Below, piece by piece: positions 9,166-17,828 of a stretch of 64,000 nt of DNA (positions are counted from its first letter, which is position 1; every line of letters starts with the position of its first letter). This stretch comes from Streptomyces cellostaticus. GTDB lineage: Bacteria > Actinomycetota > Actinomycetes > Streptomycetales > Streptomycetaceae. The notes under the pieces are model-generated. The model saw only the letters and a program-made list of their open reading frames with translations. It ran no database searches and was not told the origin of the DNA. A program made the translations under genes and the position numbers. Location: the NCBI RefSeq assembly GCF_023630175.1, contig NZ_JALLIN010000040.1:1-64000 (forward strand), written 5' to 3'.

Positions 9166-9759
9166 GTGAGTATGGATCGCGAGAAGATCGCCCGAGTCGT
9201 TGCCTTGATTGAGCCCGCGGACGTTCTGGAGGCGGATCATCAAAAGGCTGCGCTCGAATGGATCGATTCCGGCGCTGGGTTGCACCGGATCGTGCCGCCG
9301 GACCAGCCGCCCATGCACCTGGTGTCGTACTTCGTCCCGTTCGACGACGCCACGGGCTCGATGTTGCTGACGGAACACCGCAAGTCCGGTCTGATTCTTC
9401 CCCCGGGCGGCCACTGCGAGGTCGGCGAGCTGCCGTGGCAGACGGTGCGGCGTGAGTGTGTCGAGGAACTCGGCATCTCTGCGTCTGCGGTGCCCTGGCT
9501 CGGCCCCGAGCCGCTGTTCGTCACGGTCACCGAGACCCAGGGCCTTGCGGTGCGGCAGCACACGGACGTGAGTTTGTGGCACGTGATCGAGGTTGCGAGC
9601 AACGATCATCGGCTGCGGCTCGATCCTGGCGAGTTCGATGGCGCGCGCTGGTGGTCGTTCGATGAGCTGCTGTCCGAACCCGTCGATCGTTTTGACCCGC
9701 ATATTCACCGGTTCGCTCGGAAGCTGCGTTCAAGGCACACCTCTAGCCTTCGCTGTTGA
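9166..9759 (+). CDS. Nudix hydrolase
   Basis: This 197-aa protein has a perfect Nudix box (GX5EX7REUXEEXGU): it begins 'GGHCEVGE', runs through 'RRECVEELGI', and lies near residues 84-107. Nudix enzymes hydrolyse nucleoside diphosphates linked to other groups; the substrate cannot be read from sequence. The GTG at 9166 is followed two codons later by an in-frame ATG at 9172. It sits between two halves of an IS21 element. Its stop overlaps the reverse-strand end of a transposon fragment by a few bases, so its 3' end may have been altered by that junction. Confidence 0.85.
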   Translation: MSMDREKIARVVALIEPADVLEADHQKAALEWIDSGAGLHRIVPPDQPPMHLVSYFVPFDDATGSMLLTEHRKSGLILPPGGHCEVGELPWQTVRRECVEELGISASAVPWLGPEPLFVTVTETQGLAVRQHTDVSLWHVIEVASNDHRLRLDPGEFDGARWWSFDELLSEPVDRFDPHIHRFARKLRSRHTSSLRC

Positions 9760-9890
9760 GACGGGCGGGCTGCGCGGAGTTGGCCGTGGGCGTGGGCGAG
9801 GGCATCGCGGAGCTGTTGGTTCTCGGTGCGGAGTCGGCTGATGCGCTCGTGCAGCAGACCCGTTTTCGTGAACAGACGCAGGAGCCTCCG
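9743..9890 (-). mobile_element. TnpC-like (DUF6262-type) C-terminal fragment
   Basis: The reverse strand encodes 'ERISRLRTENQQLRDALAHA', then 'HGQLRAARLNSEG' and a stop at 9743. A coiled, Leu/Glu/Arg-rich tail like this is found at the C-terminus of the small accessory protein of Tn554-like recombinase transposons. The N-terminus is missing. It follows the recombinase fragment below, as in the intact gene order. Confidence 0.5.
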
Positions 9891-9904
9891 CTGCCGCAGC
9901 AACT

Positions 9905-10445
9905 ACTTGCGGTGGCTGCGCCGTTGATGATTGCGAGGAGGTTCTTCTCGACCGCGCGGTTCATCTCGGCGAGCCGTTGATGGCCGTTGTGGTCGGCTTT
10001 GGCGATCAAGGCCCGGGTCTGCTCGAGCTGGTGGCGGTGCTGGGGCAGGAACTCGGCGGTGGTCACGAAGACCGGGCAGGTCAAGCAGGCATTGGCGAAC
10101 TCGCTCTTCTGCTGCAGCCGAAGAGCGCAGTAGCCGTTGGGCAGTGCCGTCTTCGCTCGGGCGAGGTTGTTCTTCATCCAGACAGCATCGGCCAACGGGC
10201 TGGATTTGATGGCGAGTTGTGCACCAGCGATGTTGAGCTTCCGAGCCCGTTCCCACTGCTGGCGGATGGTCGTGTCCGACAGACGGGCGTAATGGGCGGT
10301 CATCGCGTGCGAGTCGTGATCACGCAGGCGGCGGACGGTCTCCTGCGGGACCTCGTTGTTGATCACCGGGTGCCGAAGGTGTGACGCCACTGGTGCGGCG
10401 TGACATGGACCGGACGCCCGTGCTCGTCGCGGCCGCCGCAGACCC
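9905..10445 (-). pseudogene. Tn554-like tyrosine recombinase, C-terminal part
   Basis: This is the C-terminal catalytic half of a transposase-type tyrosine recombinase. 'HVTPHQWRHTFGTR' carries the HxxR box. After a 1-bp frameshift near 10376 it continues 'VINNEVPQETVRRL' and 'SHAMTAHYARLSD', the latter with the catalytic Tyr. A zinc-ribbon-like tail with 'CALRLQ', 'CLTCPVFVTTAEFLPQH' and 'NRAVEKNLLAIING' is typical of Tn554 TnpB relatives. The N-terminal half is replaced at about 10445 by istB sequence, so this piece arrived by insertion or recombination into an IS21 remnant. It is not functional as read. Confidence 0.72.
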
Positions 10446-11880
10446 GAGCGGCTCGCCCTTCTCGCCCTTCTTGACCCATTCACAGGTCGCGAGGTTGTTG
10501 ATCAGAGCCGGGGCGACGCTCGCGTTCGCGGTGTAGTCGAAATCGGACAGCCACTTCTGGCGGGGAAAGCCAGCCGCGCGGATGCGCCGTTCTGACCGGC
10601 GGCGGTCGCGGTCCTCGCAGTCGGCCATCAGCAGTTCGACAAGGAAAGCCGGTTGGACAGGTGCTCGCGTTCCGCGCGGGCGACGGTGTCGGCGAACTGG
10701 GCCCGCATGGTCGGCAGCCGCAGCACCCGGCAAGCGGTGTCGATCGCGGCGTCGGAGGCGGGTTCGGTCAGGGTGTGGCGCGGCCCAGTCAGGGCGCTTC
10801 CCTTCAGGACGGTGCAGCAGTTGGTCCCAGCGGTCGAGGCGGGCAGCCGATTGGCCCGGCGTTCAGTCGGACTGGGCAGCCGCTGGTCGGGCGGCGTGAC
10901 CGGGTCGGGCAGCGGTGTGGTGACGGTGACCGTCGGCGAGCGGCCCTCGGACTCGGCGGCCGTGCGTGCCTGCACCGCGACCACGTCCGCGGTGCAGGCA
11001 TTGATCGCGAGGGCGGCTCGATTCCCGGCGACTACGTCGCGGTGCTGCAGGTGCCGGTGCAGCAGCAGGACATGAACCAGGGCCTTGGGCCCCTCGCTCT
11101 CGCCCAGGCCGTGCTTGGCCGCGGACCAGAACGCCTCGTGAGCCAGGGTGAAGGTGCCCTCGCGGCGGGCCTGGTCCAAGGCTTCGGAGCCGACCAGCGC
11201 GCCCGGCTTGGCCAGCAGCACTTCCAGGAAGTGGTCCAGTACGAGCCCTTCGGCGCCCTTCGTGGTCAGCCTGCGGTGGCGGGCGATCTCGGTGCGGCCG
11301 TGGAAGACACCACCTCGCTGGATCGCAGCATCACGTGGACGGTGCGGCTGATGAACCGGACAGGCGCCGAGTAGCGGCAGACCCGGACTGCGACCATGCC
11401 GGAGCGGTCGACTCGCGGGGTGAACGCGATGCCGGTCTCGAACCCTGCCTCGGGCAGCGGCAGCGGGGCCTCCTGGGCGAAGTCCTGGCCGATGGTGCGG
11501 ATTCGCATCCCGACCCGCCCGGCCTCCTCCGCCCTCTCGAACTCCGCGAAGCGGGCGTTGAGCTCTTCGAGGGAGTCGACCCGCGGCACCGGGGTCAGGC
11601 AATTGCGGCGCCAGTAATCGACCTGGCCCTCCACGCCTCCCTTCTCGTGGGCGCCGCGAAGTCCCGGCTCGCAGTAGAACGGAGCGATGCCGAAAGTCCT
11701 TCCACCGCGGATGCTCTTCTCGCGACCGGATCTTGCGGATCACCCTCGACACGGCTGGCGAGAGGTTGTCGTAGCGGTTCTGGCGCCCGGAACTCCGCCC
11801 AGCGTGCGAAACGCGTGGACGTGTCCTTCCAAGAAGGCCTCCTGGCCGCAGGAAGCTGTGATGCTTCTCTGCACTTGAAA
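10445..11880 (-). mobile_element. istA: Decayed IS21-family element (istA 3' half and istB 5' part)
   Basis: IstA (DDE transposase) pieces occur in several frames: 'KGGVEGQVDYWRRNCLTP', 'LEELNARFAEFERAEEAGR', 'FHGRTEIARHRR' and 'LVLDHFLEVLLAKPGAL'. The frame must shift at least three times between 11880 and 10900. The istB N-terminus follows: 'TACRVLRLPTMRAQF', then after another shift 'FLVELLMADCEDRDRRR' and 'WLSDFDYTANASV'. It breaks at about 10445, right before the IstB Walker A region. The element is dead. Confidence 0.85.
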
Positions 11881-11990
11881 ACGATCACTCACGGTGACGT
11901 CATCACGGGGTGGGACCGGAATAGGTCAGAAACCTGCCGTGGTGACCGGTACGCGCTGCTAATCGGGTGGCCGAGCTTGGACTGACCAGC

Positions 11991-12716
11991 TCACTCCGTC
12001 ACGGGCAGGCACTCGACGAGCAGGTCGACGACGTCGCGCCAGGCTCGCTGTGCGTGCCGTGGATGGTAGCCGACGCCGGGGACCACGGGGTGGTCGACCG
12101 GCGGGTGGTGGAAGGCGTGCAAGGCGCCGCCGTAGACTGCGAGGCGCCAGTCGACCCCCGCGGCCTGCATCTCAGCGGTGAACGCGTTCCGTTGCGCGGG
12201 CGGCATGATCGGGTCTTCCGACCCGACCCCGGCCCACACCGGGCAGCGAATGCGCGCCGCCTCGCCCGGTCGGCCCGTGGTCAGTGCGTTGACTGTCGCG
12301 ATCGCGCGCAGGTTGACGCCGTCGCGCCCGAGTTCCAGCCCGATGGCGCCCCCGGTGCCGTAGCCGACGGCGGCGATCCGGTCGCGGTCGGTCCGCGGTT
12401 CGGTGCGCAACACGTCGAGAGCCGCGTGGCCGATGCCCCGCATCCGGTCGGGGTCGGAGAGCAGCGGCATGCAACGGGCCAGCATCTCCTCGGGGTCGCG
12501 CAAATAGCGCCCGCCGTGGAGGTCGAAGGCCAACGCTACGTATCCCAGTTCGGCGAGAGCATCGGCTCGGCGGCGCTCGACGTCGCTGAGCCCCATGCCC
12601 TCTGGTCCGAGCAGCACCGCGGGCCGGCGGTCGACACCGGCCGGGAACGCGAGGTGCCCGATCATCGTCAATCCGTCGGCCGGGTACTCGACCGTATGCG
12701 TCGTAACCGTCGTCAT
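11991..12716 (-). CDS. Dienelactone-hydrolase-family protein
   Basis: This 241-aa alpha/beta hydrolase resembles dienelactone hydrolase across its length: 'VLLGPEGMGLSDVERRRAD' near the N-terminus, 'HAFHHP' with the catalytic His near residue 203, and 'GSEDPIMPP' with the acid region near 176. The nucleophile elbow reads 'VGYGTGGAIG' where classical members have GYCFGG. The usual Cys is a Gly, so hydrolysis by the standard mechanism is doubtful. It could be a divergent or inactive member. It stands alone, downstream of the IS21 wreck. Confidence 0.8.
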   Translation of the reverse strand: MTTVTTHTVEYPADGLTMIGHLAFPAGVDRRPAVLLGPEGMGLSDVERRRADALAELGYVALAFDLHGGRYLRDPEEMLARCMPLLSDPDRMRGIGHAALDVLRTEPRTDRDRIAAVGYGTGGAIGLELGRDGVNLRAIATVNALTTGRPGEAARIRCPVWAGVGSEDPIMPPAQRNAFTAEMQAAGVDWRLAVYGGALHAFHHPPVDHPVVPGVGYHPRHAQRAWRDVVDLLVECLPVTE

Positions 12717-13059
12717 GAGACTGGACTGTAGTGATCGTCGAGCCCGGTCCGGCCGGTGTTCTGCCGCGGGCAGAACACCGCGGGTGTGCCTCTGAAATGC
12801 GGCGATGGCTCACAAGACCAGTCACCAACCCCGTTCCCGCGGCCGCGTTATCGGGATCACCTGCCCTGGCCACTGTGTGCTGGAGACTGACCCGCGCGGG
12901 TCCACTTGCGCGGCTGTCCAGTCTTCCCACCCAAGGCCAGGCACCTGATCCCCCTCCGTGACGCTACTGGAGCCCATCCTGGGGTACCTCGGAGCAGGCA
13001 CGCCTGCCATGCAAGAGCCGCGCGGAGACTCCGCGGTGACCGTCCGAGGAAAAGCGATG

Positions 13060-13211
13060 GGTTCGCCGGTCAACAGCGGGTCCGCCGGCTCACCGCCGAC
13101 AGCCGCACTCTCGACGAGCGGCTCAAGGCCGCCCGCTCGAACCTGCGCTTCCAGGACCGACGCGTCGCCGAACTCGAAGTCCGCATCACCGAACCACGGC
13201 CAAAGTCCTGA
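13060..13211 (+). pseudogene. C-terminal coiled-coil fragment, possibly a TnpC-like protein
   Basis: The frame ending at 13211 encodes 'LTADSRTLDERLKAARSN' followed by 'RFQDRRVAELEVRI', a heptad-like coiled coil resembling the tail of DUF6262/TnpC-like accessory proteins of recombinase transposons. No plausible N-terminus joins it. The family call is tentative. Confidence 0.3.
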
Positions 13212-13226
13212 TCCCTTCCACCCAGG

Positions 13227-13276
13227 CACTCCATGGCCCGTCCACCATCCCGGTGGACGGGCCGTCCCATGGAGTG
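13227..13276. terminator. Strong hairpin, probable bidirectional terminator
   Basis: A perfect 12-bp stem (13235-13246 with 13252-13263, 5-nt loop ATCCC) is extended by an outer 8-bp arm (13227-13234 with 13269-13276) across a small bulge. It lies directly after the coiled-coil scrap and upstream of the aldo/keto reductase. No U-tract follows, as is usual for terminators in these organisms. Confidence 0.65.
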
Positions 13277-13516
13277 GCGATCACCTTGTCCGGCCGCGCT
13301 GAACGCAGCCACCATCGTCTGCCGCCTCGCCGGGACAGCAGCACAAGGTCTGAAACTTCGCCCTGGCCGACGCTCTCTTGTCAGTTCCAACGGCCTTGCG
13401 AAGATGGTTAGTTCCCGATAGAGATGTGACGTTTCGCCCAGCCCGTTGACCTGTCGCAGCAGACCGTGACGGCCCCATACTCCAGGACCTGACGAACCGA
13501 CGGGCGAAGGAGCACG

Positions 13517-14422
13517 GTGAGCGCAGCAGCGGCAGCAGGGACCTGGAAGCTCGGGGACCTGGAGGTGAACCGCATCGGCTACGGCGCGATGCGGCTGACG
13601 GGCAACGGCATGATGGGGAACTCCGACGGCCCGCCGATCGACCGCGATGTCGCCGTCCGCCTGCTGCACAGCGCGTTCGAGCAGGGGGTCAACCACGTCG
13701 ACACGGCCGCCTTCTACTTCTCGCCGCTGCGGTCCGCCAACGAACTCATCAACCGCGCCCTGTCGTCCTGGCGCGGCGACGTGGTCGTGGTCACCAAGGT
13801 CGGCCCGGGACGCGATCCCTCCGGCGAGTGGCTCTACATGGTCCGCCCCGACCAGTTGCGTGGCCAGGTCGAGGAGAACCTGCGCCAGCTCGGCCGGGAC
13901 TGCCTGGACGTGGTGAACCTGCGCGCCGGCGGCCCCCGCACGGCCTCGATCGCCGAGCACTTCGGCGCCCTCGCTGAGCTGCGCGAGGCCGGCCTGGTCC
14001 GGCACCTCGGGCTCTCCGCTGTCCTGCCCGAGCACGTGGCCGAGGCCCAGAAGATCGCGCCCGTGGTCTGCGTGCAGAACTCCTACAGCCTGGACTGGCG
14101 CCGCGCCGACGAGAGCGGGCTGGTGGACCTGTGCAGGAAGCAGGGCATCGCCTTCTTCCCGTTCTTCGCGGTCTCCGGCCTGCGGCGCGAGGCGGCCGCA
14201 GGCCGGGAGCACGACACCCGTGTCCACTCCGTCGCCCGCGCCCACCATGCGACGCCGGCCCAGATACGGCTTGCCTGGACCCTCCACCGCGGCCCGCACG
14301 TGCTGGCCATTCCCGGCACCACAAACCCAGCGCACCTGGCAGAGAACATCACCGCCGGAAGCCTGCGTCTGACCGAAGAGGAATTGGCCCTCCTCGACAA
14401 GCCGGACGAGGGCACCGCCTGA
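13517..14422 (+). CDS. Aldo/keto reductase
   Basis: This 301-aa NADPH-dependent oxidoreductase has a TIM-barrel fold. The catalytic tetrad region is visible: the Asp of 'NHVDTAAFYF' with Tyr two residues later in the loop, and the Lys of 'VVVVTKVGPG'. The usual His position reads 'VNLRAGG' (N/R in place of a clear His), so the fourth tetrad residue is unusual. The C-terminal cofactor loop 'AIPGTTNPAHLAENI' is intact. The GTG at 13517 follows GAAGGAG at 13505-13511. It is monocistronic and the substrate is unknown. Confidence 0.88.
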   Translation: MSAAAAAGTWKLGDLEVNRIGYGAMRLTGNGMMGNSDGPPIDRDVAVRLLHSAFEQGVNHVDTAAFYFSPLRSANELINRALSSWRGDVVVVTKVGPGRDPSGEWLYMVRPDQLRGQVEENLRQLGRDCLDVVNLRAGGPRTASIAEHFGALAELREAGLVRHLGLSAVLPEHVAEAQKIAPVVCVQNSYSLDWRRADESGLVDLCRKQGIAFFPFFAVSGLRREAAAGREHDTRVHSVARAHHATPAQIRLAWTLHRGPHVLAIPGTTNPAHLAENITAGSLRLTEEELALLDKPDEGTA

Positions 14423-14550
14423 AACTCTGCCAGCGATGCATGGTGAGCTTCCCCAGTCTGCTGAGAACCGGACCGGGTGGGGCGAGAAGTATCCCTTGTC
14501 GTTTTCAGGAATCGCTGTCAGCGGACATGTAGTGTATGAATCGTCGCAGT

Positions 14551-15216
14551 TCAGAACCGGTGCGCGAGCTTCCTGCGGTCGGTAAACCCGCACACGATCC
14601 AGGTAGCCAGCAGATGCTCCATCTCGTCCAGGGTCCAGACCGCGTCGCCCTCCGGGTCGGCACCCCGGTCGGCGACATCCCGCCCGCGGTAGCCGAGAAG
14701 CAGTTCCAGCAGCAGTGACTGGATTCCCAAAAAAGCGCGTTCGCAGGCCGCCTTGTCCTGAGCTCGCATCGCCCTCGCCGACAGCACCACCCGGGAACGG
14801 TGCAGACACTCCGCGTGGACCGCGTGAATCGCCTCCGCCACCTGCAACGTGACCTTGCGGTGCCCCCGCAGCACGGGGGTGAGACGGCCGTCCGCCAGCC
14901 CCATGATTCCCTGTTCAGGCCAGGCTGCAGACCACCGTTGCAGCGTGCGCTCGCTGACCTGCCCCAGACCCAGCTGACGGGCATCGTCCGGGTGCAGAGC
15001 CTTCAGCTCGGCCACTTTGGCGAGCCGCCGCTCGGCCAGCGTGGTCCGCTCCTGGTCGTACTCGGGCCGGGGCTCACCCTCCTGGGGCCAGTGTCGGCTG
15101 CCGCCGCGGAAGCCGCTCTCGGCCTCCAGGAAGTGGGCCACCCTCAGCCGGAGCCGCTTCTGGTCATCGTCCTTCAGGTCCTCGAGCCGGGCAGGCTGCT
15201 GCTTGTCATCCATCAT
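14551..15216 (-). pseudogene. tnsB: TnsB/Mu-like transposase with internal deletion
   Basis: The N-terminal part has the DNA-binding arrangement of Tn7-type TnsB: 'DARQLGLGQVSERTLQRW' and 'ADGRLTPVLRGHRKVTLQVA'. The sequence then jumps from 'HRSRVVLSARAMRAQ' straight to 'DKAACERAFLGIQSLLLEL' and 'GDAVWTLDEMEHLLATWI', the end of the integrase core. The DDE catalytic middle and the C-terminal domain are lost; about 220 aa remain of an expected 600 or more. The start at 15216 overlaps the tnsA end, as in working Tn7-like operons. Confidence 0.75.
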
Positions 15217-16096
15217 GGCCTCCCGCCGGATAGACCCAGGCCGCATCCCCGAACGGCAGAGTCAGGTCGACGGCCATCCGCCGGCGCCAGAGGAGACGGA
15301 CCGCGTGCGTGCGGGCCACCGCCGGAACATGCGTCTGATCCACCAGCTCCGCGAACCGCCACGGACGCCGGACAACCGCAGCCAGCAGCTGCCGCTCAAG
15401 CCCGAGCGGATCGGCCATCGGACGGCGCCGCACCGACAACGCGTCGATCCCCGCCGGCACCTGCCGGCGCCAGCCGGTCACCACCATGTAGCGTCAGCCC
15501 GCGGCGGCCGCCACCTGCGCTGCCACCGCGAACCGCACCTCGTCCCCCTCGCCGATCAGGCCCCCAGGACGCACGTCCACCAGCCACGAGGCTCCCGCCG
15601 CGAGCACGAGGAAGTCCGTAGTGTGCGAGCCCTTGCCCTCCGAGGAGGAAAACCGCAGACGGAACGGCTGGGACAGCACCTCGTCGAACCCGCCGACGAA
15701 GTCCAGGACCAGCAGCAGCCAGCGTTCGGCCAGACTCTCGAAGCCGTGCTGCCGACGGGTCGTCACCAGGCACTCCAGCCCGAGCCGGGGACGCTGACCG
15801 GTCCGCCAAGAGAACCGCCGAACCGGCACCGGCGCCATCGCTGGCCCCGCCGACAGGTCCTTCACCGGGACGATGACCTCGGACTTCCCGGTCTTCCACG
15901 TCTCCGTCCACGTACGTGTCCATCCCGGCCCCAGATCCAGGCACTCGGTGGCCCACTCGGGCAGTGCGTACGGCAGCGCAAGGTCGTCCAGCCGGCAGGC
16001 ATGGGACCACACCGGCACCGGAATCTCGACGACCTGTACGTCACCCAGGACGAGAGCACACCGCAGGGCACGCGCCGTACGCGGGGAAAGGCCCAA
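15206..16096 (-). pseudogene. tnsA: TnsA-like transposon endonuclease with in-frame TGA
   Basis: Residues ~105-190 resemble the Tn7 TnsA endonuclease domain: 'GFESLAERWLLLVLDFVGG', then 'SQPFRLRF', then 'HTTDFLV' and 'SWLVDVRPGG', the regions that hold the acidic nuclease residues. The gene would run on, in the same frame, to 15206 (296 sense and stop-interrupted codons). A TGA at 15494-15496 interrupts it between 'AQVAAAAG' and 'RYMVVTGWRRQV', where Trp (TGG) is a likely ancestor. It overlaps the downstream tnsB by about 11 bp. TnsA nicks the 5' transposon ends in heteromeric transposases. No tnsC, tnsD or tniQ is visible. Confidence 0.75.
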
Positions 16097-16178
16097 AACA
16101 ACATCAACAACTGGGCTGTACCAGTACCCTGCTCAACTCGCCAGACGAAGCACTCACGCGGAAGGGCAACCCCTAGGG

Positions 16179-17324
16179 TCAGCTCCGGTCTTGCGCGTAC
16201 TGAGCCGCGTACCAACTGGAGTCGATGGCGGGGTTGCGCAGCGCCCCCCAGAATCGGTCGTCAGGTATCGGTGGCAGTGGCGGATTACCTAGGTCCGCAT
16301 GCAGATCTGCACGCCAGTCGACAGTGAAGTGACTCCGGATCTCCGCGCTCTCGCACACGGACCTGTAGGGGGACCCCCAGATCCCGAGGGCTATCTTCTC
16401 TGCGGCCCACCTACGAATGCTGTCTCGGTCGGTGTCGGCCTGCGCGAGCACCGCGCGGAGTCGCAAGGCGAGCGGGCCGGTCTGGTCCGGCTGTGGCGGG
16501 GCCACACCGCGCTCCCAAGCGTCCAGGGCTGCCTTGACCTCCGGGTAGTTGTTCAGGCCCGTTTCGACCGCCAGTCTGCGCAGCTGCTTCCGCGCGGCGT
16601 CGACCACCCGCTCATGCGGCAGGATCGCGATCAGCGCACCGAGTTCCTCATGCCCGTCCAGGTGGCTCACGTGGAGCAGGTCGGTGGGACTGTAGGACAG
16701 CTCCAGCTCTGGCAGCTGCTCATCCGGTCCGGGAAGGGGCTCGTCGGCACTGCACTGCGGCCTGGCAGGCAGAGGCCCCTCCCAGAACAGCCGGCCGTTT
16801 AACGTGACGACACCAGCGTCCTGGCCGCGCTCAAACTTGCCGGCCAATTCGGCCAGATACTCACCCAGCGAGTCGGCCTCCCCGAAACTGGTGCCGGTCT
16901 CGTCGAAGAACCGCCCGATCGCACCGAAGAAGTCCCGCCCGGTACGGCAATCCGTCAGAAGACCGTCCGACGTCACGTCGTATGAACCGAACTTCACGTA
17001 GTCGTGAAGCCAGTAGCCCTCGGTCTCCCCGTCGAGGCCTTGGTCGATGCCGCGCATGAACCCAGTGTCCCCGAGGATTCCGCTCACTCCGAGCAGCCGG
17101 TCGCCTGTGCTGAACCGGAAAGCCTCAGGTCCCTCCAGCGCCCCGTTGTGCCGGAGGAGTGAAGCGACCAGGTCTGGAGGAAAGGTGACACCGAGTTCCT
17201 CTTGCGCTGCCGCGATCTCGTCGTCCCCTGCGGGCGGCCGTAGCGTGGCAAAAGTGCGGGGTGCGTGCTCGCGCAGCCACGCGTCGATGCGAGTCCATGA
17301 GGCCTGGACCAGGTCTGCTGTCAT
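16179..17324 (-). CDS. SMI1/KNR4 (SUKH) domain protein
   Basis: This 381-aa cytosolic protein has an N-terminal SMI1/KNR4 fold (~15-180): 'RPPAGDDEIAAAQEELGVTF' then 'PPDLVASLLRHNGA', the typical SUKH start. The C-terminal half is Trp/Pro/Arg-rich and unassigned. SUKH proteins are often immunity proteins for polymorphic toxins, but many longer Streptomyces members have no toxin partner. None is seen here, so an immunity role is only a possibility. I chose the ATG at 17324; an in-frame ATG at 17348 is also possible. Confidence 0.8.
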   Translation of the reverse strand: MTADLVQASWTRIDAWLREHAPRTFATLRPPAGDDEIAAAQEELGVTFPPDLVASLLRHNGALEGPEAFRFSTGDRLLGVSGILGDTGFMRGIDQGLDGETEGYWLHDYVKFGSYDVTSDGLLTDCRTGRDFFGAIGRFFDETGTSFGEADSLGEYLAELAGKFERGQDAGVVTLNGRLFWEGPLPARPQCSADEPLPGPDEQLPELELSYSPTDLLHVSHLDGHEELGALIAILPHERVVDAARKQLRRLAVETGLNNYPEVKAALDAWERGVAPPQPDQTGPLALRLRAVLAQADTDRDSIRRWAAEKIALGIWGSPYRSVCESAEIRSHFTVDWRADLHADLGNPPLPPIPDDRFWGALRNPAIDSSWYAAQYAQDRS

Positions 17325-17828
17325 AAGGCTGACCCTAGAGGCCGCCACTGACAGTTTGATCGTCGCTCATCGGTCTTGTCCGCCGTGGTGGCGTTCAGGC
17401 CAGCAGATTCGAGTGGCCCCTTGCCCCGACTCACCAAGCCGTCGATACCGGATGTTCCGGTCACCGACTCACGTGCTCACTCGCCAACTGAAGCGCTCAG
17501 TCACAGTTGTGTGACTGAGCGCTTCAGTTGGCGAGTGAGCGCGCGGTTTGGCGAGTGGAGCGGGGCCGCGTCGACGGCTTGAGTGAGCTGGGCCGTGGCA
17601 GTGGGGTGGGCTGAAGCTCAACCACCAGAGCGGTCAGCTCCTCGTAGAGGTAACGGGGGGTGGAAGACACAAGATCTCTATCGGATCACAGTGACCACCC
17701 CTCGCGCCTTCACCCCAGCATGCGAGCCGTTGTAAACAGCTACGGACGCTTTTCTGCGGGGACTTTCCGGCCCGCAGCTTGCGGCTTCAAGCCAGATGTG
17801 ATCAGCAAACGGAACTGTCATGTCCAAT
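17325..17828. other. Intergenic with long palindrome
   Basis: Apart from the 31-bp inverted repeat at 17475-17540 I see no supported gene. A 48-codon reverse frame (17524-17670) starting GTG and ending inside the palindrome has acceptable codon use but no family match and no RBS. Confidence 0.3.
17475..17540. repeat. Perfect 31-bp inverted repeat with 4-nt loop
   Basis: Left arm 17475-17505 and right arm 17510-17540 are exact reverse complements around GTTG. The arm starts GCTCACTCGCCAACTGAAGC. A partial direct copy of the outer motif (TTGGCGAGTG) follows at 17548-17557. It is too long and perfect for a normal terminator. It could be two abutting transposon ends, a recombinase or replication site, or a cruciform-forming terminator. 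Confidence 0.9.

Larger units (their letters stand above)
12717..13516. other. Gap with a coiled-coil gene scrap and a large hairpin
   Basis: Between the hydrolase and the aldo/keto reductase only two items stand out: a short C-terminal scrap at about 13060-13211 and a large inverted repeat at 13227-13276, both listed separately. Nothing else here looks coding. Confidence 0.3.

Noticed and set aside
13070-14809. Very long open reverse frame across the aldo/keto reductase
   Set aside because: It is a GC-skew shadow of the real gene on the other strand; its translation is low in family-like motifs and has no RBS.
15494-15496. Selenocysteine or recoded TGA in tnsA
   Set aside because: No selenocysteine context is expected for this nuclease and the partner tnsB is clearly dead, so a nonsense mutation of Trp is simpler.
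17524-17670. 48-aa reverse ORF starting GTG, ending in the palindrome
   Set aside because: It has acceptable codon use but no RBS or family similarity, and its stop falls within a palindrome arm, so the frame could be chance.
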